Origin: Lacticaseibacillus absianus
Lineage (GTDB): Bacteria; Bacillota; Bacilli; Lactobacillales; Lactobacillaceae
Direction of reading: 5' to 3'
Length of the DNA stretch: 64,000 nucleotides
Assembly: GCF_013407595.1 (NCBI RefSeq)
Contig: NZ_JABEKX010000001.1
Coordinates: 576,522 to 640,521, forward strand
Positions 38,456 through 47,677 of this stretch are shown in pieces. The notes beneath the pieces are model-generated. The model did no database searches. It was not told the DNA's origin and worked only from the letters and a program-made list of their open reading frames with translations. The number at the start of each line of letters is the position of its first letter. Within the stretch, counting starts at the first letter, position 1. Both the position numbers and the translations under genes were made by a program.

Positions 38456-39457
38456 TTAGTCGGTGGTGACCTTGTTCGTCCATGGGGTCGCGGTCGTGGC
38501 CAGGACCTTGTTCAGGCGGTCGATGTTCGCCTTGCCTTCGGTCTGCAACCACTGCTTGCCGGCTTCTTCGCCGTCAGCAGCGAATGGCTTGACGCCGTTC
38601 TTCCAGGTCGCCCGGCCGCAGAGCACGCCGTTGAAGGTGGAACCAGCGTCCTTGGCGAATTGCAGTTCCTTCAAGAACAGCTCGTTGGTGACACCGGCGG
38701 ACAGGAAGATGAACGGCAGGTCCGTTGCATCGGACTGTTCCTTGTAGTAAGCCGCCGCTTCAGCCTTGGTGTAGACGGGCGTCACACCGTCTTCGGTGAA
38801 GCCTTCGACGAACTTCTGGTTGACTGGCACTTCAAGCTTCAGGACCGCCACGTTGTAGCGTGGGTTCGAGAATTCCTTGGTCATCTCGATGACCTTGTGT
38901 GGCTTGACCTTGGAGTAGGCTTCATCGGTCACAGAGTCCATGTTGGCGTCGTAGGAGACTAGCTCCAGGAACATTGGCAGGTCGTTGGCCTTGGCTTCGG
39001 CCCCGACGCGTTCAACGAAGGCCTTCTTGCGGTCGTTGATCGCATCGGATTCGTCTGTGTCGTAGTACAGCAGGAACTTCACGGCGTCCCCGCCTTCTTC
39101 GGCGATGCGCAGCGCGCTTTGGTCGTCGATCAGATCAGGGAAGCGGCCAGGCTCGGTGGCATCGTAGCCCGTCTTTTCGTAGGAGAGCAGCAGGCCCGCG
39201 TTGTCATCGCGAACGTTCGCTGCTGGCAGCCCGTATTCTGGGTCCAGCAGGATGGAACTTGCGTACTTCGTCAGTTCCGCAGACACAGCCTTTTTGAAGT
39301 CAACGATCTCGGTCTCGTTCGAAGGTTGGTTCGCGGCGGCCGCGATCATCTTCTTCAGGGAACCGCGTTGGTCGATCGCCAGCGCAGAGATGACGTTGTT
39401 CTCATCAGACAGTTTCTTCAGGTGTGCCAGTTGACCAGCAGTAAGCTTTACAGACAT
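38456..39457 (-). CDS. lacD: Tagatose 1,6-diphosphate aldolase LacD
   Basis: A 333-aa class I aldolase splitting tagatose-1,6-bisphosphate to dihydroxyacetone phosphate and glyceraldehyde-3-phosphate. Family motifs: SALAIDQRGSLKKM, SSILLDPEYGLPA, LYYDTDE, VAVLKLEVPVN (catalytic Lys) and FIFLSAGV. The frame extends to 39472, but ATG 39457 has TTGGAGGGACT upstream. It has an own cre-like promoter region and a hairpin after it. Confidence 0.95.
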   Translation of the reverse strand: MSVKLTAGQLAHLKKLSDENNVISALAIDQRGSLKKMIAAAANQPSNETEIVDFKKAVSAELTKYASSILLDPEYGLPAANVRDDNAGLLLSYEKTGYDATEPGRFPDLIDDQSALRIAEEGGDAVKFLLYYDTDESDAINDRKKAFVERVGAEAKANDLPMFLELVSYDANMDSVTDEAYSKVKPHKVIEMTKEFSNPRYNVAVLKLEVPVNQKFVEGFTEDGVTPVYTKAEAAAYYKEQSDATDLPFIFLSAGVTNELFLKELQFAKDAGSTFNGVLCGRATWKNGVKPFAADGEEAGKQWLQTEGKANIDRLNKVLATTATPWTNKVTTD

Positions 39458-39504
39458 TAATAGTCCCTCCAAGTATTTTGTGACGGCCAGAGCCGCTCAG
39501 CTAT

Positions 39505-39547
39505 AGTGTAGCGCATTTTGGTCCAAATGTTTAATGCAAGCGTTACA
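39505..39547 (-). promoter_or_regulatory. Possible lacD promoter with cre-like element
   Basis: A weak minus-strand promoter (TAAACA, 17 bp, TACACT at 39505-39510) and TGCAAGCGTTACA (39535-39547), again a cre-like site one base short of consensus. The 136-bp gap between lacB and lacD leaves room for it. Confidence 0.3.
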
Positions 39548-39593
39548 TCCCGTCGTGGCGGCGCTTGCGGCTAGCGAAGCCAGCCGTGTGCCT

Positions 39594-40112
39594 TCAGTCG
39601 TGGTAGACGCCTTCGTTCCACTTCTCGATCTCTTCGTCGAAGAAGTGGGGGTTGTCTTTTTGGTCCGGGTTCGCCGGAGCGAGGTGGTCGATCTTGTCGA
39701 TGATCGCTTTGTTCGCGTCGTCGGCCTTGTACGTCGCGTCAAGGAAGGCCTTGACGATGTCTTCAGCCAGGTGTTCCCCGACGGTCGCGCCGCCGAAGCC
39801 GATGATGTTGGCGTTCAGCTGTTCGCGTGCGTAGACCGCGCTGGTGACGTCGGAGACCAAAGCGGCCCGGATGCCTTCGTTCTTGTCTGCCGCGGTGGAG
39901 ATGCCGATGCCGGTGCCGCACAGCACGACGCCGAGGTCGGCGCGGCCGTCTGCCACGTCTTCGGCGACTTTCTTGCCGTAGATCGGGTAGTGCGTGCGGT
40001 GTGTGTCATAGGTGCCTTCGTCGATGACGTCGTAGCCCAGGTCCTTGAGCATGTTCGAGATCTGGATCTTGACGTCTGTCACGATGTGGTCGTTCCCGAT
40101 AGCAATGATCAT
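39594..40112 (-). CDS. lacB: Galactose-6-phosphate isomerase subunit LacB
   Basis: A 172-aa subunit of the LacAB isomerase converting galactose-6-phosphate to tagatose-6-phosphate. RpiB/LacAB-family residues: [23 protein letters not shown] and [16 protein letters not shown] follows GAAAGGAAG. It lies 20 bp after lacA. Confidence 0.95.
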   Translation of the reverse strand: MIIAIGNDHIVTDVKIQISNMLKDLGYDVIDEGTYDTHRTHYPIYGKKVAEDVADGRADLGVVLCGTGIGISTAADKNEGIRAALVSDVTSAVYAREQLNANIIGFGGATVGEHLAEDIVKAFLDATYKADDANKAIIDKIDHLAPANPDQKDNPHFFDEEIEKWNEGVYHD

Positions 40113-40132
40113 GATTGTGCTTCCTTTCTGAC

Positions 40133-40561
40133 CTAAATCATTTTCTCGAGCATGTCGAGGCGGACCTGATGGCGGCCGCCGGCGTACTCCGTATCCAAGT
40201 AGCGCTGAATGATGGTCAGCGCCTTGTCGAGGCCGAGGATGCCGGTCCCGATCGAGATTGCCTTGGCGCCGTTGTGCTCAGCGGTCATGTGGGCGGTGTT
40301 CTCTTCGCTCACGTTGGCGGTGACCATGCCCTTGAGCTTGTTGGACGCCATCGCGGAGCCGACACCGTAGCGGTCGAACATGATCGCCTTGTGCGCGGCA
40401 CCGGTCAGGATCTTCTCGGCAACGGCAACGGATGAATCGACGAAGTCTGCCGCGGGTTCCGGCGACACATCGATCACGCGGTAAGCGTGGTCGGTCAAGT
40501 AGGCTTTGACAGCCTCTTTCATCTCGAACCCATCGCGGTCTGCACCAATAACTACATCCAT
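40133..40561 (-). CDS. lacA: Galactose-6-phosphate isomerase subunit LacA
   Basis: A 142-aa LacA subunit ([44 protein letters not shown]), the RpiB-like partner of LacB; LacA lacks the catalytic cysteine, consistent here with FDRYG. ATG is 7 nt after GGAGAG. It follows lacR by 26 bp. Confidence 0.95.
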   Translation of the reverse strand: MDVVIGADRDGFEMKEAVKAYLTDHAYRVIDVSPEPAADFVDSSVAVAEKILTGAAHKAIMFDRYGVGSAMASNKLKGMVTANVSEENTAHMTAEHNGAKAISIGTGILGLDKALTIIQRYLDTEYAGGRHQVRLDMLEKMI

Positions 40562-40587
40562 GGTTGAACTCTCCTTTGCAAAAATGG

Positions 40588-41349
40588 CTAGGCTGTGGTG
40601 ATCACAGTCGTGTATTGACTGTACGCCGCGCGGTCCGCTGCGTCGATCGCCGCGTTGGTGATCAAGCCGTCGGTCTGATCAAGCTCGTAGAACGTGTAGA
40701 AGTCTTGCTGATTGAGCTTGCTCAGGTCTGCGACGACGAAGCGGTGTGCGGTGTTATCCATGGCGATGCGCTGCGTCTGGCCTTCTTCGGGGTTCGCGTT
40801 GGTGATCGCGTTGCCGTCGAGGCCGTTGACGCTGATGAACGCCTTGGTGGTGCGCAGGTGAGCCAAAACTTCATTGGCGAGGCTCCCGATGAACGCCCCG
40901 GAGCGCGCCCGGTAGCTCCCGCCGATCAGCTGCAAGGCGAACTGGTCGGCGCGGGCCTGGAAGCTCTGGAACACGGGCAAGCTGTTCGTGACGATCCGGA
41001 CATCGTGAAGCGTCAGGTGATCGGCGATCAGCTCATTGGTCGTGCCGGGGCCCAAGTACACGGTGTCACCCGGTTGGATCAGGCCAGCCGCGGTCTTGGC
41101 GACCGCGTTTTTGTCCTTGACGTGCAGGTTCCGCTTTTGGATCCGCGAGAGTTCCGGTGTTTCTCGTAAGTGCAAGCTCTGCGCACCGCCGTGGATCCGG
41201 ACCAGTGCGTGCGCGTCGTCGAGCTCCTCAAGGTCGCGCCGAACGGTCATGGTCGAGACGCCGAGCGCTTCGCCGATCTCATTGACGGTCACGATGCCTT
41301 TGTGGTCGACCAGCTGCTGGATCGTCAGCAGCCGTTCTCGCTTGAGCAT
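40588..41349 (-). CDS. lacR: Lactose regulon repressor LacR (DeoR family)
   Basis: A 253-aa DeoR-family repressor: N-terminal HTH (about 5-55, [19 protein letters not shown]) and a sugar-phosphate-sensing domain ([20 protein letters not shown]). Tagatose-6-phosphate is the known inducer for lactococcal LacR. ATG 41349 is 7 nt from the GGGGG ribosome site. It heads the minus-strand lac operon and is divergent from lacE across 495 bp that holds several TGTTC half-sites. Confidence 0.92.
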   Translation of the reverse strand: MLKRERLLTIQQLVDHKGIVTVNEIGEALGVSTMTVRRDLEELDDAHALVRIHGGAQSLHLRETPELSRIQKRNLHVKDKNAVAKTAAGLIQPGDTVYLGPGTTNELIADHLTLHDVRIVTNSLPVFQSFQARADQFALQLIGGSYRARSGAFIGSLANEVLAHLRTTKAFISVNGLDGNAITNANPEEGQTQRIAMDNTAHRFVVADLSKLNQQDFYTFYELDQTDGLITNAAIDAADRAAYSQYTTVITTA

Positions 41350-41367
41350 GCGCACGCCCCCTTTCTG

Positions 41368-41538
41368 TGTTCGCTAATGTTTGTTTTTGTTCACGAGGAC
41401 AGCCTATCATCAGCGCCGGCAGACGTCAAGTGAAAACCAATGAATATGGGAATTTTTGGGGTGCATGGGCCGCTGTTCATGGGTCGGATGTGACATGTTC
41501 CGTGTGAACGGAGCTGGTGATGTGAACATAGCCGAACA
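41368..41538. promoter_or_regulatory. Cluster of TGTTC/GAACA half-sites
   Basis: TGTTC or GAACA occurs at 41368, 41388, 41474, 41496, 41523 and 41533; GTTC-CGTGT-GAAC (41497-41509) is an inverted pair. The spread upstream of lacR suggests multiple LacR sites. A further half-site, TGTTCC, is at 41608. Confidence 0.45.
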
Positions 41539-41621
41539 TTTTCGCGCAAGCACGCCCGCCTGACGACATTTACGTCGCACGCACCCCGGGCAAGGGCTGG
41601 CGGAGAATGTTCCAAAATCAA

Positions 41622-41677
41622 ATTAAGCGTTTACAGACGGCGGACGGACGGTTTATGATGACGATGTTGTTAACAAC
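41622..41677 (+). promoter_or_regulatory. lacE promoter with cre-like site and palindromic operator
   Basis: TTTACA (41630-41635) and TATGAT (41654-41659) are 18 bp apart. A cre-like sequence ATTAAGCGTTTACA (41622-41635) has a perfect right half and covers the -35 box, so CcpA would block the promoter. GTTGTTAACAAC (41666-41677), a perfect 12-bp palindrome, lies at the start point. Confidence 0.65.
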
Positions 41678-41684
41678 CACTCGT

Positions 41685-41766
41685 GGATCGTAACTATTCA
41701 ATTAGGCGTAACCACGGTTTCAATGGCAACGGGGTGGCCCGGGGTCTATCGAAGCCGTGGTTTTTG
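41685..41766 (+). promoter_or_regulatory. Ribonucleic antiterminator overlapping a terminator
   Basis: A 29-nt element beginning GGATCGTAACT and ending AGGCGTAACC (41685-41713) fits the RAT of LicT/LacT-type antiterminators. Its last AACC is also the start of AACCACGGTTTC, which pairs with GAAGCCGTGGTT (41751-41762) over 12 bp (one G-U) followed by TTTTT. Bound LacT would keep RAT folded and prevent the terminator, allowing lacE transcription. Confidence 0.85.
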
Positions 41767-41844
41767 TCGTGCCATTATTGCGCCGCTAGGGTCGATCACC
41801 CCGGTGGCGTGCACAGTCAGTCACTATGAGAGAGAGGGTCAATC

Positions 41845-43554
41845 ATGCAAGTCATCATCAACAAGCTTGAGAAGCATCAAGCGTTCTTCGAGAAAATCTC
41901 GCGGAACATCTACCTGATGGCGATCAAGGATGGGTTCCTGGCCGCGATGCCGATCATCCTGTTCTCCAGTATTTTTATCCTATTAACGAACATTCCGCCG
42001 CTGTTCGGCGTGAACCTGCCGACGGACCTCGCGGCGTGGGCGAACAAGATCTACAACTACACGATGGGCTTCGTCGGCTTCTATGTCGCCGGGACCACCG
42101 CCAAGGCGCTGACGGGGTCAATGAACCAGCGTATGACCGGCGGGAAGTTTCTCAACAACACGTCGACGATGATGGCGTCGATGGTCGGCTTCATGCTGCT
42201 GGCAATCGGGACCACCAGCAAGGGCAATTTCTTGCCGACGTTCTTCGGCACCCAAGGGGTCCTGTCGGCCTTCGTTGCCGCGTTCGTCACCGTCCACGTC
42301 TACAAGTTCTGCGTCTCCCGCGACCTGACGATCAAGCTGCCTAAGGAAGTGCCGGGGGCGATCTCCCAGAACTTCCGCGACATCATCCCGTTCGGCTTGG
42401 CGACGCTGATCTTCTCGCTGATCGACGTCCTCGTGCGCCTGTGGCTCAACGTACCGTTCGGAGCGATGATCTCGACACTGCTCAGCCCGGTGTTCAAAGG
42501 GGCGGAGAGCTATCCGGGGATGATGCTGATCTGGTTCTTGATCCCAATGTTCTGGTTCCTGGGGATTCATGGGCCGTCCGTCGTGAAGCCGGCGCTGGCT
42601 TCCGCACTCTATGGGAACACAACGGCGAACCTGGACCTGTTCAACGGCGGCCACTTCCCGATCCACGCGCTGACCGAAAACTTCGGGAACTTCATCGGTG
42701 AGCTTGGCGGCACCGGGGCGACCTTCGTCGTACCATTCATCTTCATGTTCCTGATGAAGTCTAAGCAACTCAAGGCGATCGGCAAAGCCTCCTTCATCCC
42801 GGTCATGTTCGCGGTCAACGAGCCGCTGCTGTTCGGGGCGCCGATCGTGTTGAATCCGTACTTCTTCGTGCCGTTCGTGGTCACCCCGGTGGTCAACGTC
42901 GTGATCGGCAAGGCCTTCATCGACCTGCACATCATGCGCGGCTTCATGTACGTGATGTCTTGGGCCCTGCCTGGGCCGATCGGGGCTTTCCTCGATACGA
43001 ACTTCCAATGGACCGCACTGCTGTTGATGGCGATCTTGCTGACCGTCGACACGCTGATCTACCTGCCGTTCATCAAGGCATATGACGCCAGCCTGCTCGA
43101 GCAAGAGGCGCAAGTCGACGCCGCCCCGGCGGCAGCCGTGGCCGCTGACGCCCCGGTCGCACCAGTGACTGTGGATGCCCCAGCCGCACCAGCCGCACCA
43201 GCCGCGCCTGTCGAGACGCTCAGCAAGGAGCTCAAGGTTTTGGTCCTGTGTGCCGGTGGGGGAACGAGCGAGCAGCTCGCCAACGCCCTGGTCGAAGGCG
43301 CAAAGGCGACCGGGCAGCCGATCGTGGCGAGTGCCGGCGCGTATGGGTCGCACCACGATATTCTGCCGAACTACGACCTAGTCGTGCTCGCACCGCAAGT
43401 GCGGACCTATTACAATGACCTGAAGTCAGACACCGATAAGCTCGGGATCAAGCTCGTCGCCACTAAGGGCCAGCAGTACATTGCCTTGACGCATGATCCG
43501 GCGGGTGCGGTCAAGTTTGTCCTTGACGAAGTGAACCGACCGACGGAAGCTTAG
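41845..43554 (+). CDS. lacE: Lactose PTS EIICB component LacE
   Basis: A 569-aa membrane permease with an EIIC domain (about 1-410, ten hydrophobic segments; HGPSVVKPAL and NGGHFPIHALTENFGNF), an Ala/Pro-rich linker (about 425-460: APAAAVAADAPVAPVTVDAP) and a C-terminal EIIB domain with phosphoacceptor C469 in LVLCAGGGTS. It imports lactose and phosphorylates it with EIIA LacF. Its mRNA leader carries the RAT/terminator. First gene of the plus-strand lac operon, which in L. casei begins with lacT instead. Confidence 0.95.
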   Translation: MQVIINKLEKHQAFFEKISRNIYLMAIKDGFLAAMPIILFSSIFILLTNIPPLFGVNLPTDLAAWANKIYNYTMGFVGFYVAGTTAKALTGSMNQRMTGGKFLNNTSTMMASMVGFMLLAIGTTSKGNFLPTFFGTQGVLSAFVAAFVTVHVYKFCVSRDLTIKLPKEVPGAISQNFRDIIPFGLATLIFSLIDVLVRLWLNVPFGAMISTLLSPVFKGAESYPGMMLIWFLIPMFWFLGIHGPSVVKPALASALYGNTTANLDLFNGGHFPIHALTENFGNFIGELGGTGATFVVPFIFMFLMKSKQLKAIGKASFIPVMFAVNEPLLFGAPIVLNPYFFVPFVVTPVVNVVIGKAFIDLHIMRGFMYVMSWALPGPIGAFLDTNFQWTALLLMAILLTVDTLIYLPFIKAYDASLLEQEAQVDAAPAAAVAADAPVAPVTVDAPAAPAAPAAPVETLSKELKVLVLCAGGGTSEQLANALVEGAKATGQPIVASAGAYGSHHDILPNYDLVVLAPQVRTYYNDLKSDTDKLGIKLVATKGQQYIALTHDPAGAVKFVLDEVNRPTEA

Positions 43555-43636
43555 GTGAGAAGACGCGGCGGGGGGCGGCTAGCTGCCCCCTGTTGCCGTC
43601 GAGCCAGCCCCAACGATGCGCAGTCAGGAGGACACC

Positions 43637-44488
43637 ATGCAACTTGTGATTCGCCAGATCTATAACAACAATAGTGCCTTAGTGACGGTCAGTGCGGGGA
43701 AAGAAGCGGTCGTCCAGGGCAAGGGGATCGGGTTTGGCAAACGGCGCGGCGACACGATCGAGTCTAAGGACGCGACCAAGATCCTGTACCTCGGCGACGA
43801 CCGGATCCAAGCCCAGTTCACCAGCCTGCTCAAAGACGTGCCGCTGGACATCGTCGTCGCGGTGTTCGATGCGATCGACCACGCCAAGCAGGTGCACCAC
43901 CTCAAGCTTCTGAACTACCTGTACGTCACGCTGGGCGACCATGTGTTTCAGATGTACAAGAAGCTAATGGCGGGGCAGTACCGGCCAAGCGTCGTGCCGA
44001 GCATCGAGGCACAGTACCCCGTGGAGTATGCGGCGGCGCGCGACGCGTGGCGGTCGATCAACCAGAACCTGCACGTGTACTTTCCGCCGGAAGAGGTCAA
44101 GAGCCTCGCCCTGCACTTCATCAACGCGCAGGGGGACGACACGGATCCGGCCCCGACCGCGCCGCTGGTCGCGGCCGTTAACCAGGTCGTGCAGGCGGTG
44201 TTCGCTAAGCACCAGATCCACCGGACGCTAGCGAACCGGAACTACTTCGACCGCCTGATGATCCACCTGCAATACCTAGTGGAGCGGATGCAAGACGGTG
44301 CGCAGGATGAGCAGACCATCAGCACGGCCATCACGCAGGATTTTCACCAAAAGTACCCGCGCTCCTTCGCCATTGCTGGGGAGGTCGCGGCTGAGCTCGC
44401 TAGTCAGCTGCACATCACCCTGACGGCCAACGAGCGGCTCTACTTCATCATCCACATTCAACGTCTGATCCAAGAAAACGAAGATTAA
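43637..44488 (+). CDS. lacT: BglG-family transcriptional antiterminator LacT
   Basis: A 283-aa antiterminator: RNA-binding CAT domain (1-60; IRQIYNNNSALV, GKGIGFGKRRGD), then two PRD domains with conserved histidines (VHHLKLLN, ALHFINAQ, LMIHLQYLVER and FIIHIQRL). PTS phosphorylation of PRD histidines controls RAT binding. ATG 43637 has AGGAGGACACC upstream. Position after lacE is unusual, since L. casei has lacT first. Confidence 0.93.
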   Translation: MQLVIRQIYNNNSALVTVSAGKEAVVQGKGIGFGKRRGDTIESKDATKILYLGDDRIQAQFTSLLKDVPLDIVVAVFDAIDHAKQVHHLKLLNYLYVTLGDHVFQMYKKLMAGQYRPSVVPSIEAQYPVEYAAARDAWRSINQNLHVYFPPEEVKSLALHFINAQGDDTDPAPTAPLVAAVNQVVQAVFAKHQIHRTLANRNYFDRLMIHLQYLVERMQDGAQDEQTISTAITQDFHQKYPRSFAIAGEVAAELASQLHITLTANERLYFIIHIQRLIQENED

Positions 44489-44509
44489 TCGATACAGGAG
44501 GACCCAACC

Positions 44510-44863
44510 ATGGCTACCAAAGAAGAAATCTCAATGACCGGCTTTGCGATCGTCGCATACGCTGGTGACGCGAAGACAGACCTGATCGACGCGCTCAACG
44601 CGGCGCGCACCGGTGATTTTGCCCACGCCCGCGAGCTGGTCGCATCGGCCAATGACTCGATCGTGGCGGCGCACAACGAGCAGACCAAGCTGCTCTCTAA
44701 GGAGGCGGGCGGCGAGCAGATGGACGTCACCTTCATCATGGTGCACGGCCAGGACACGCTGATGACTACGATGATGCTCAAGGACCAAGTGACCTTCTTC
44801 ATCGATGAGTACGAGCGGATCGCGGCCGTTGAGGCGAAGCTTGGCCTCACCCCGGCGCAATAG
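44510..44863 (+). CDS. lacF: Lactose PTS EIIA component LacF
   Basis: A 117-aa soluble EIIA of the lactose/chitobiose family, passing phosphate from HPr to LacE. The phosphoacceptor is H79 in MVHGQDTLMT. Three-helix layout (IVAYAGDAKTDLIDALNAAR start). AGGAGG is 9 nt upstream of the ATG. Confidence 0.95.
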   Translation: MATKEEISMTGFAIVAYAGDAKTDLIDALNAARTGDFAHARELVASANDSIVAAHNEQTKLLSKEAGGEQMDVTFIMVHGQDTLMTTMMLKDQVTFFIDEYERIAAVEAKLGLTPAQ

Positions 44864-44872
44864 GAGGCAGCC

Positions 44873-46291
44873 ATGACATTACTGAATCGTGTGCAGGCGC
44901 TACCCAAGGGCTTCGTCTGGGGGGGTGCCACCGCGGCCTACCAAGTTGAAGGCGCCACGCAGGTCGACGGCAAGGGCAAGACCATGTGGGATGACTACCT
45001 GAAGGCGCAAGGGCGCTTCTCGCCGGATCCCGCCAGCGACTTCTACCACTTGTATCCGGAAGACTTGGCGCTCGCCAAGCTGTACGGGCTCAACGCGATC
45101 CGTGTGTCGATCGCGTGGACGCGGCTGTTCCCGACCGGCACCGGCACGCCCAATGCCGCCGGGGTGGCGTATTACCACCGGCTGTTCGCGGCGTGTGAGG
45201 TCAACGGCATCACGCCTTACGTCTCCTTGCACCACTTTGATTCGCCGAAGACCTTGTTTGACGCAGGGGACTGGCTGAATCGCAAGACCATCGATGCGTT
45301 CGTCGACTACGCCGCGTTTTGCTTCAAAGAATTCAGCGAGGTCCAGAACTGGTTCACCATCAACGAGCTGATCTCGCTGGCTTTTTCCCAATACATCCAG
45401 GGCAACTTCCCGCCGTCGCACCGCTTCGATGTGACCAGCGCGATCCAAGCGCAGCACAATGAACTGCTGGCGCACGCACGGGTGGTCAATCTCTACAAGC
45501 ATGCGGGTTACACGGGGCGCATCGGGCTGATCCACGTCTTACAGCCGGTCTACCCGTACCCAGATAACGCGGCCAACCGACACGCCGCGGCGCTGGAAGA
45601 TGCCTTCATGAACCGCTTCTTGCTCGACGGCACCTTCAAGGGCACGTACACGCCGGAGACCATGGCGCTGATCGACGAGTTGCTGGCTGCCAACGATGCG
45701 ACGCTGACGATCGAACCCGGCGACATGGCGATCCTGAAGGAAGCCGCCGGACAGAACGACTACTTCGGCCTGAACTACTACCAGCCATCCTTCGTGGCGG
45801 CGTACGCCGGCGAAAGCACCAACACCTTCAACGGGACCGGGGACAAGGGCACAAGCGACTTCAAGTTCAAAGGGGTCGGTCAGCATGTCAAAAAGCCTGG
45901 CATCGCGCAGACCGACTGGGACTGGAACATCTACCCCGAGGGGCTGTACGACATGCTCAAGCGTGTCGCCCACGACTATCCGACCTGCAAGACCATCTAC
46001 ATCACCGAAAACGGGATGGGCGACAAGGACCAGTACGCTGGGGTCGGGCAGCTGATCAACGACGACAAGCGCATCGACTTCATCGATCAGCACGTTGCCG
46101 CGGTGCTCCAAGCGCGCGCAGAAGGTGTCGATGTGCAGGGCTACTTCGTCTGGTCGCTGCAGGATCAGTTCTCCTGGGCGAACGGGTACAACAAGCGCTA
46201 CGGGCTCTTCTACGTGAACTTCGAGACCCAAGCGCGTGAGATCAAAAAAAGCGCCTTGTGGTTCAAGACGCTCGGGGAGACCCTGCGTTAA
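44873..46291 (+). CDS. lacG: 6-phospho-beta-galactosidase LacG
   Basis: A 472-aa GH1 glycosidase that splits lactose-6-phosphate into glucose and galactose-6-phosphate. Acid/base E165 in TINELISLA and nucleophile E379 in ITENGMGD are present, as is the start FVWGGATAAYQVEGA and YFVWSLQDQFSWANGYNKRYG. Length matches the family. Last gene of the operon; a terminator follows at 46377. Confidence 0.96.
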   Translation: MTLLNRVQALPKGFVWGGATAAYQVEGATQVDGKGKTMWDDYLKAQGRFSPDPASDFYHLYPEDLALAKLYGLNAIRVSIAWTRLFPTGTGTPNAAGVAYYHRLFAACEVNGITPYVSLHHFDSPKTLFDAGDWLNRKTIDAFVDYAAFCFKEFSEVQNWFTINELISLAFSQYIQGNFPPSHRFDVTSAIQAQHNELLAHARVVNLYKHAGYTGRIGLIHVLQPVYPYPDNAANRHAAALEDAFMNRFLLDGTFKGTYTPETMALIDELLAANDATLTIEPGDMAILKEAAGQNDYFGLNYYQPSFVAAYAGESTNTFNGTGDKGTSDFKFKGVGQHVKKPGIAQTDWDWNIYPEGLYDMLKRVAHDYPTCKTIYITENGMGDKDQYAGVGQLINDDKRIDFIDQHVAAVLQARAEGVDVQGYFVWSLQDQFSWANGYNKRYGLFYVNFETQAREIKKSALWFKTLGETLR

Positions 46292-46376
46292 CCCGCGCGC
46301 CCATGGGGCGGGCCCAAAGCCGTTCGCGTCACCCGGCCGTTGGCCCGTCACGCGGCTGAACTAATTGCGCCTAGAC

Positions 46377-46432
46377 AAACAGCGACCGCCCTTGCTAACC
46401 CGAATTTGGGGTCCGCAGGGCGGTCGCTGTTT
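46377..46432 (+). terminator. Terminator of lacETFG
   Basis: AAACAGCGACCGCCCT (46377-46392) pairs perfectly over 16 bp with 46417-46432, ending in TTT. The loop contains AACCCGAATTTGGGG, like that of the 11.3-kb terminator. Confidence 0.8.
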
Positions 46433-46535
46433 GAGTCTGAACGAGTTGTGCTTGGGGCCGCCCGGGAACGCCCCGTCATGCGATGACGTTGGCCTTGCCT
46501 TGGCGGTCATTCCGGGGGCGAGTGCGGCCCGCGGA

Positions 46536-46769
46536 TTAGCCAAGCCGGTCGAGGCTGCCTTCAATGACGGGGTAGCTGGCGAGCTGGGTCAGGTCGGTGT
46601 CGAGCGGCACGGTGTAGAGCAGCAGGTGGACTTTGGCAGGCGCCTCCTGCTTGAGTTGCTTGAGCTGCGCTTGCGCAGCGGCGTGATCGGCGCTGGCGAA
46701 CACGACCTCGACGACCCGGCGGTGGTCCAGGTCGGTATACGTGCGCACGATCAAGTCGATGGTGGCCAT
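46536..46769 (-). CDS. Small conserved-looking protein of unknown function
   Basis: A 77-aa soluble protein (IDLIVRTYTDLDHRRVVEVVF then an alternating helix LKQLKQEAP and VHLLLYTVP) with an alpha/beta pattern. Not recognised. A strong ribosome site (GGAGGAATATAG) precedes the ATG and codon use is normal, so it is probably real. It is divergent from tatD. Confidence 0.55.
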   Translation of the reverse strand: MATIDLIVRTYTDLDHRRVVEVVFASADHAAAQAQLKQLKQEAPAKVHLLLYTVPLDTDLTQLASYPVIEGSLDRLG

Positions 46770-46893
46770 CTATATTCCTCCTAACGAATTCGCTTATGAT
46801 TATAGCAGAAAATCGTGTGGGTGCGGGAGATTTTTCGAGCCGCGTGCCGAGTAGTGTATAATAGACGGGACAAAGACGAACCGAGGCAAACCG

Positions 46894-47667
46894 ATGCAAA
46901 TTTTTGATTCTCACACGCACCTGAACGATACCCCTTACGCCGGTCACGTCGCCGAGTACGTCCAGCAGGCGCAGGCTCTGGGCGTTACCGAGATGGCAAT
47001 CGTCGGCTCTGACACCGCGCTGAACGCCGGGGCGATGGCGCTGGCCGCGGACTTCGCCGGCCTGTACGCGATCGTCGGCTGGCACCCCGAGTCGAGCAAG
47101 GACTACACGCCGGCGGCCGAGGCGACGCTCTTGGCGCAGCTGGCGGCGCCCAAGACCGTTGCGCTCGGGGAGATCGGCCTGGACTATCACTGGGACACCA
47201 GCCCGCGTGACCGCCAGCGCGAGGTTTTTCGCCGACAGCTGGCGATCGCGCGCGACTTGCACATCCCAGTGTCGATCCATACCCGCGATGCGTGGGCGGA
47301 TACCTATGCGATCCTGAAGGCGGCTCACCTGGAGGACTTCGGCGGGGTGATGCACAGTTTCACCGGCGACGCCGAAGACGCTCGGCGGTACCTGGATCTG
47401 GGGATGTACATCTCCTATTCTGGCATCGTCAGCTTCAAGAACGCGCCGGCGGAGCACGAGTCCGTGCGGGTCGTCCCAGCGGAGCGCCTGCTGGTCGAGA
47501 CGGATGCGCCGTACCTGACACCGGTGCCCTATCGCGGCAAGCCGAACCAGCCGGGGTACACCCGGTACGTGGTGGACGCGGTCGCCCAGTGGCGAGACGC
47601 GACGCCGGAAGCGATCGCGGCGACGACGCGCGCCAACGCCCACCGGCTGTTCGGGTTGGGCGACTGA
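46894..47667 (+). CDS. tatD: TatD family metal-dependent DNase (YabD)
   Basis: A 257-aa TIM-barrel metallo-nuclease. Metal ligands: DSHTHLN at the N-terminus, GEIGLDYH, PVSIHTRDA, MHSFTGD and ETDAPYLTP. Roles proposed include 3'-5' DNA or tRNA processing and repair. It begins the tatD-rnmV-ksgA-veg run. -10 TATAAT is at 46857-46862. Confidence 0.94.
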   Translation: MQIFDSHTHLNDTPYAGHVAEYVQQAQALGVTEMAIVGSDTALNAGAMALAADFAGLYAIVGWHPESSKDYTPAAEATLLAQLAAPKTVALGEIGLDYHWDTSPRDRQREVFRRQLAIARDLHIPVSIHTRDAWADTYAILKAAHLEDFGGVMHSFTGDAEDARRYLDLGMYISYSGIVSFKNAPAEHESVRVVPAERLLVETDAPYLTPVPYRGKPNQPGYTRYVVDAVAQWRDATPEAIAATTRANAHRLFGLGD

Positions 47668-47677
47668 AAGGATGAAC

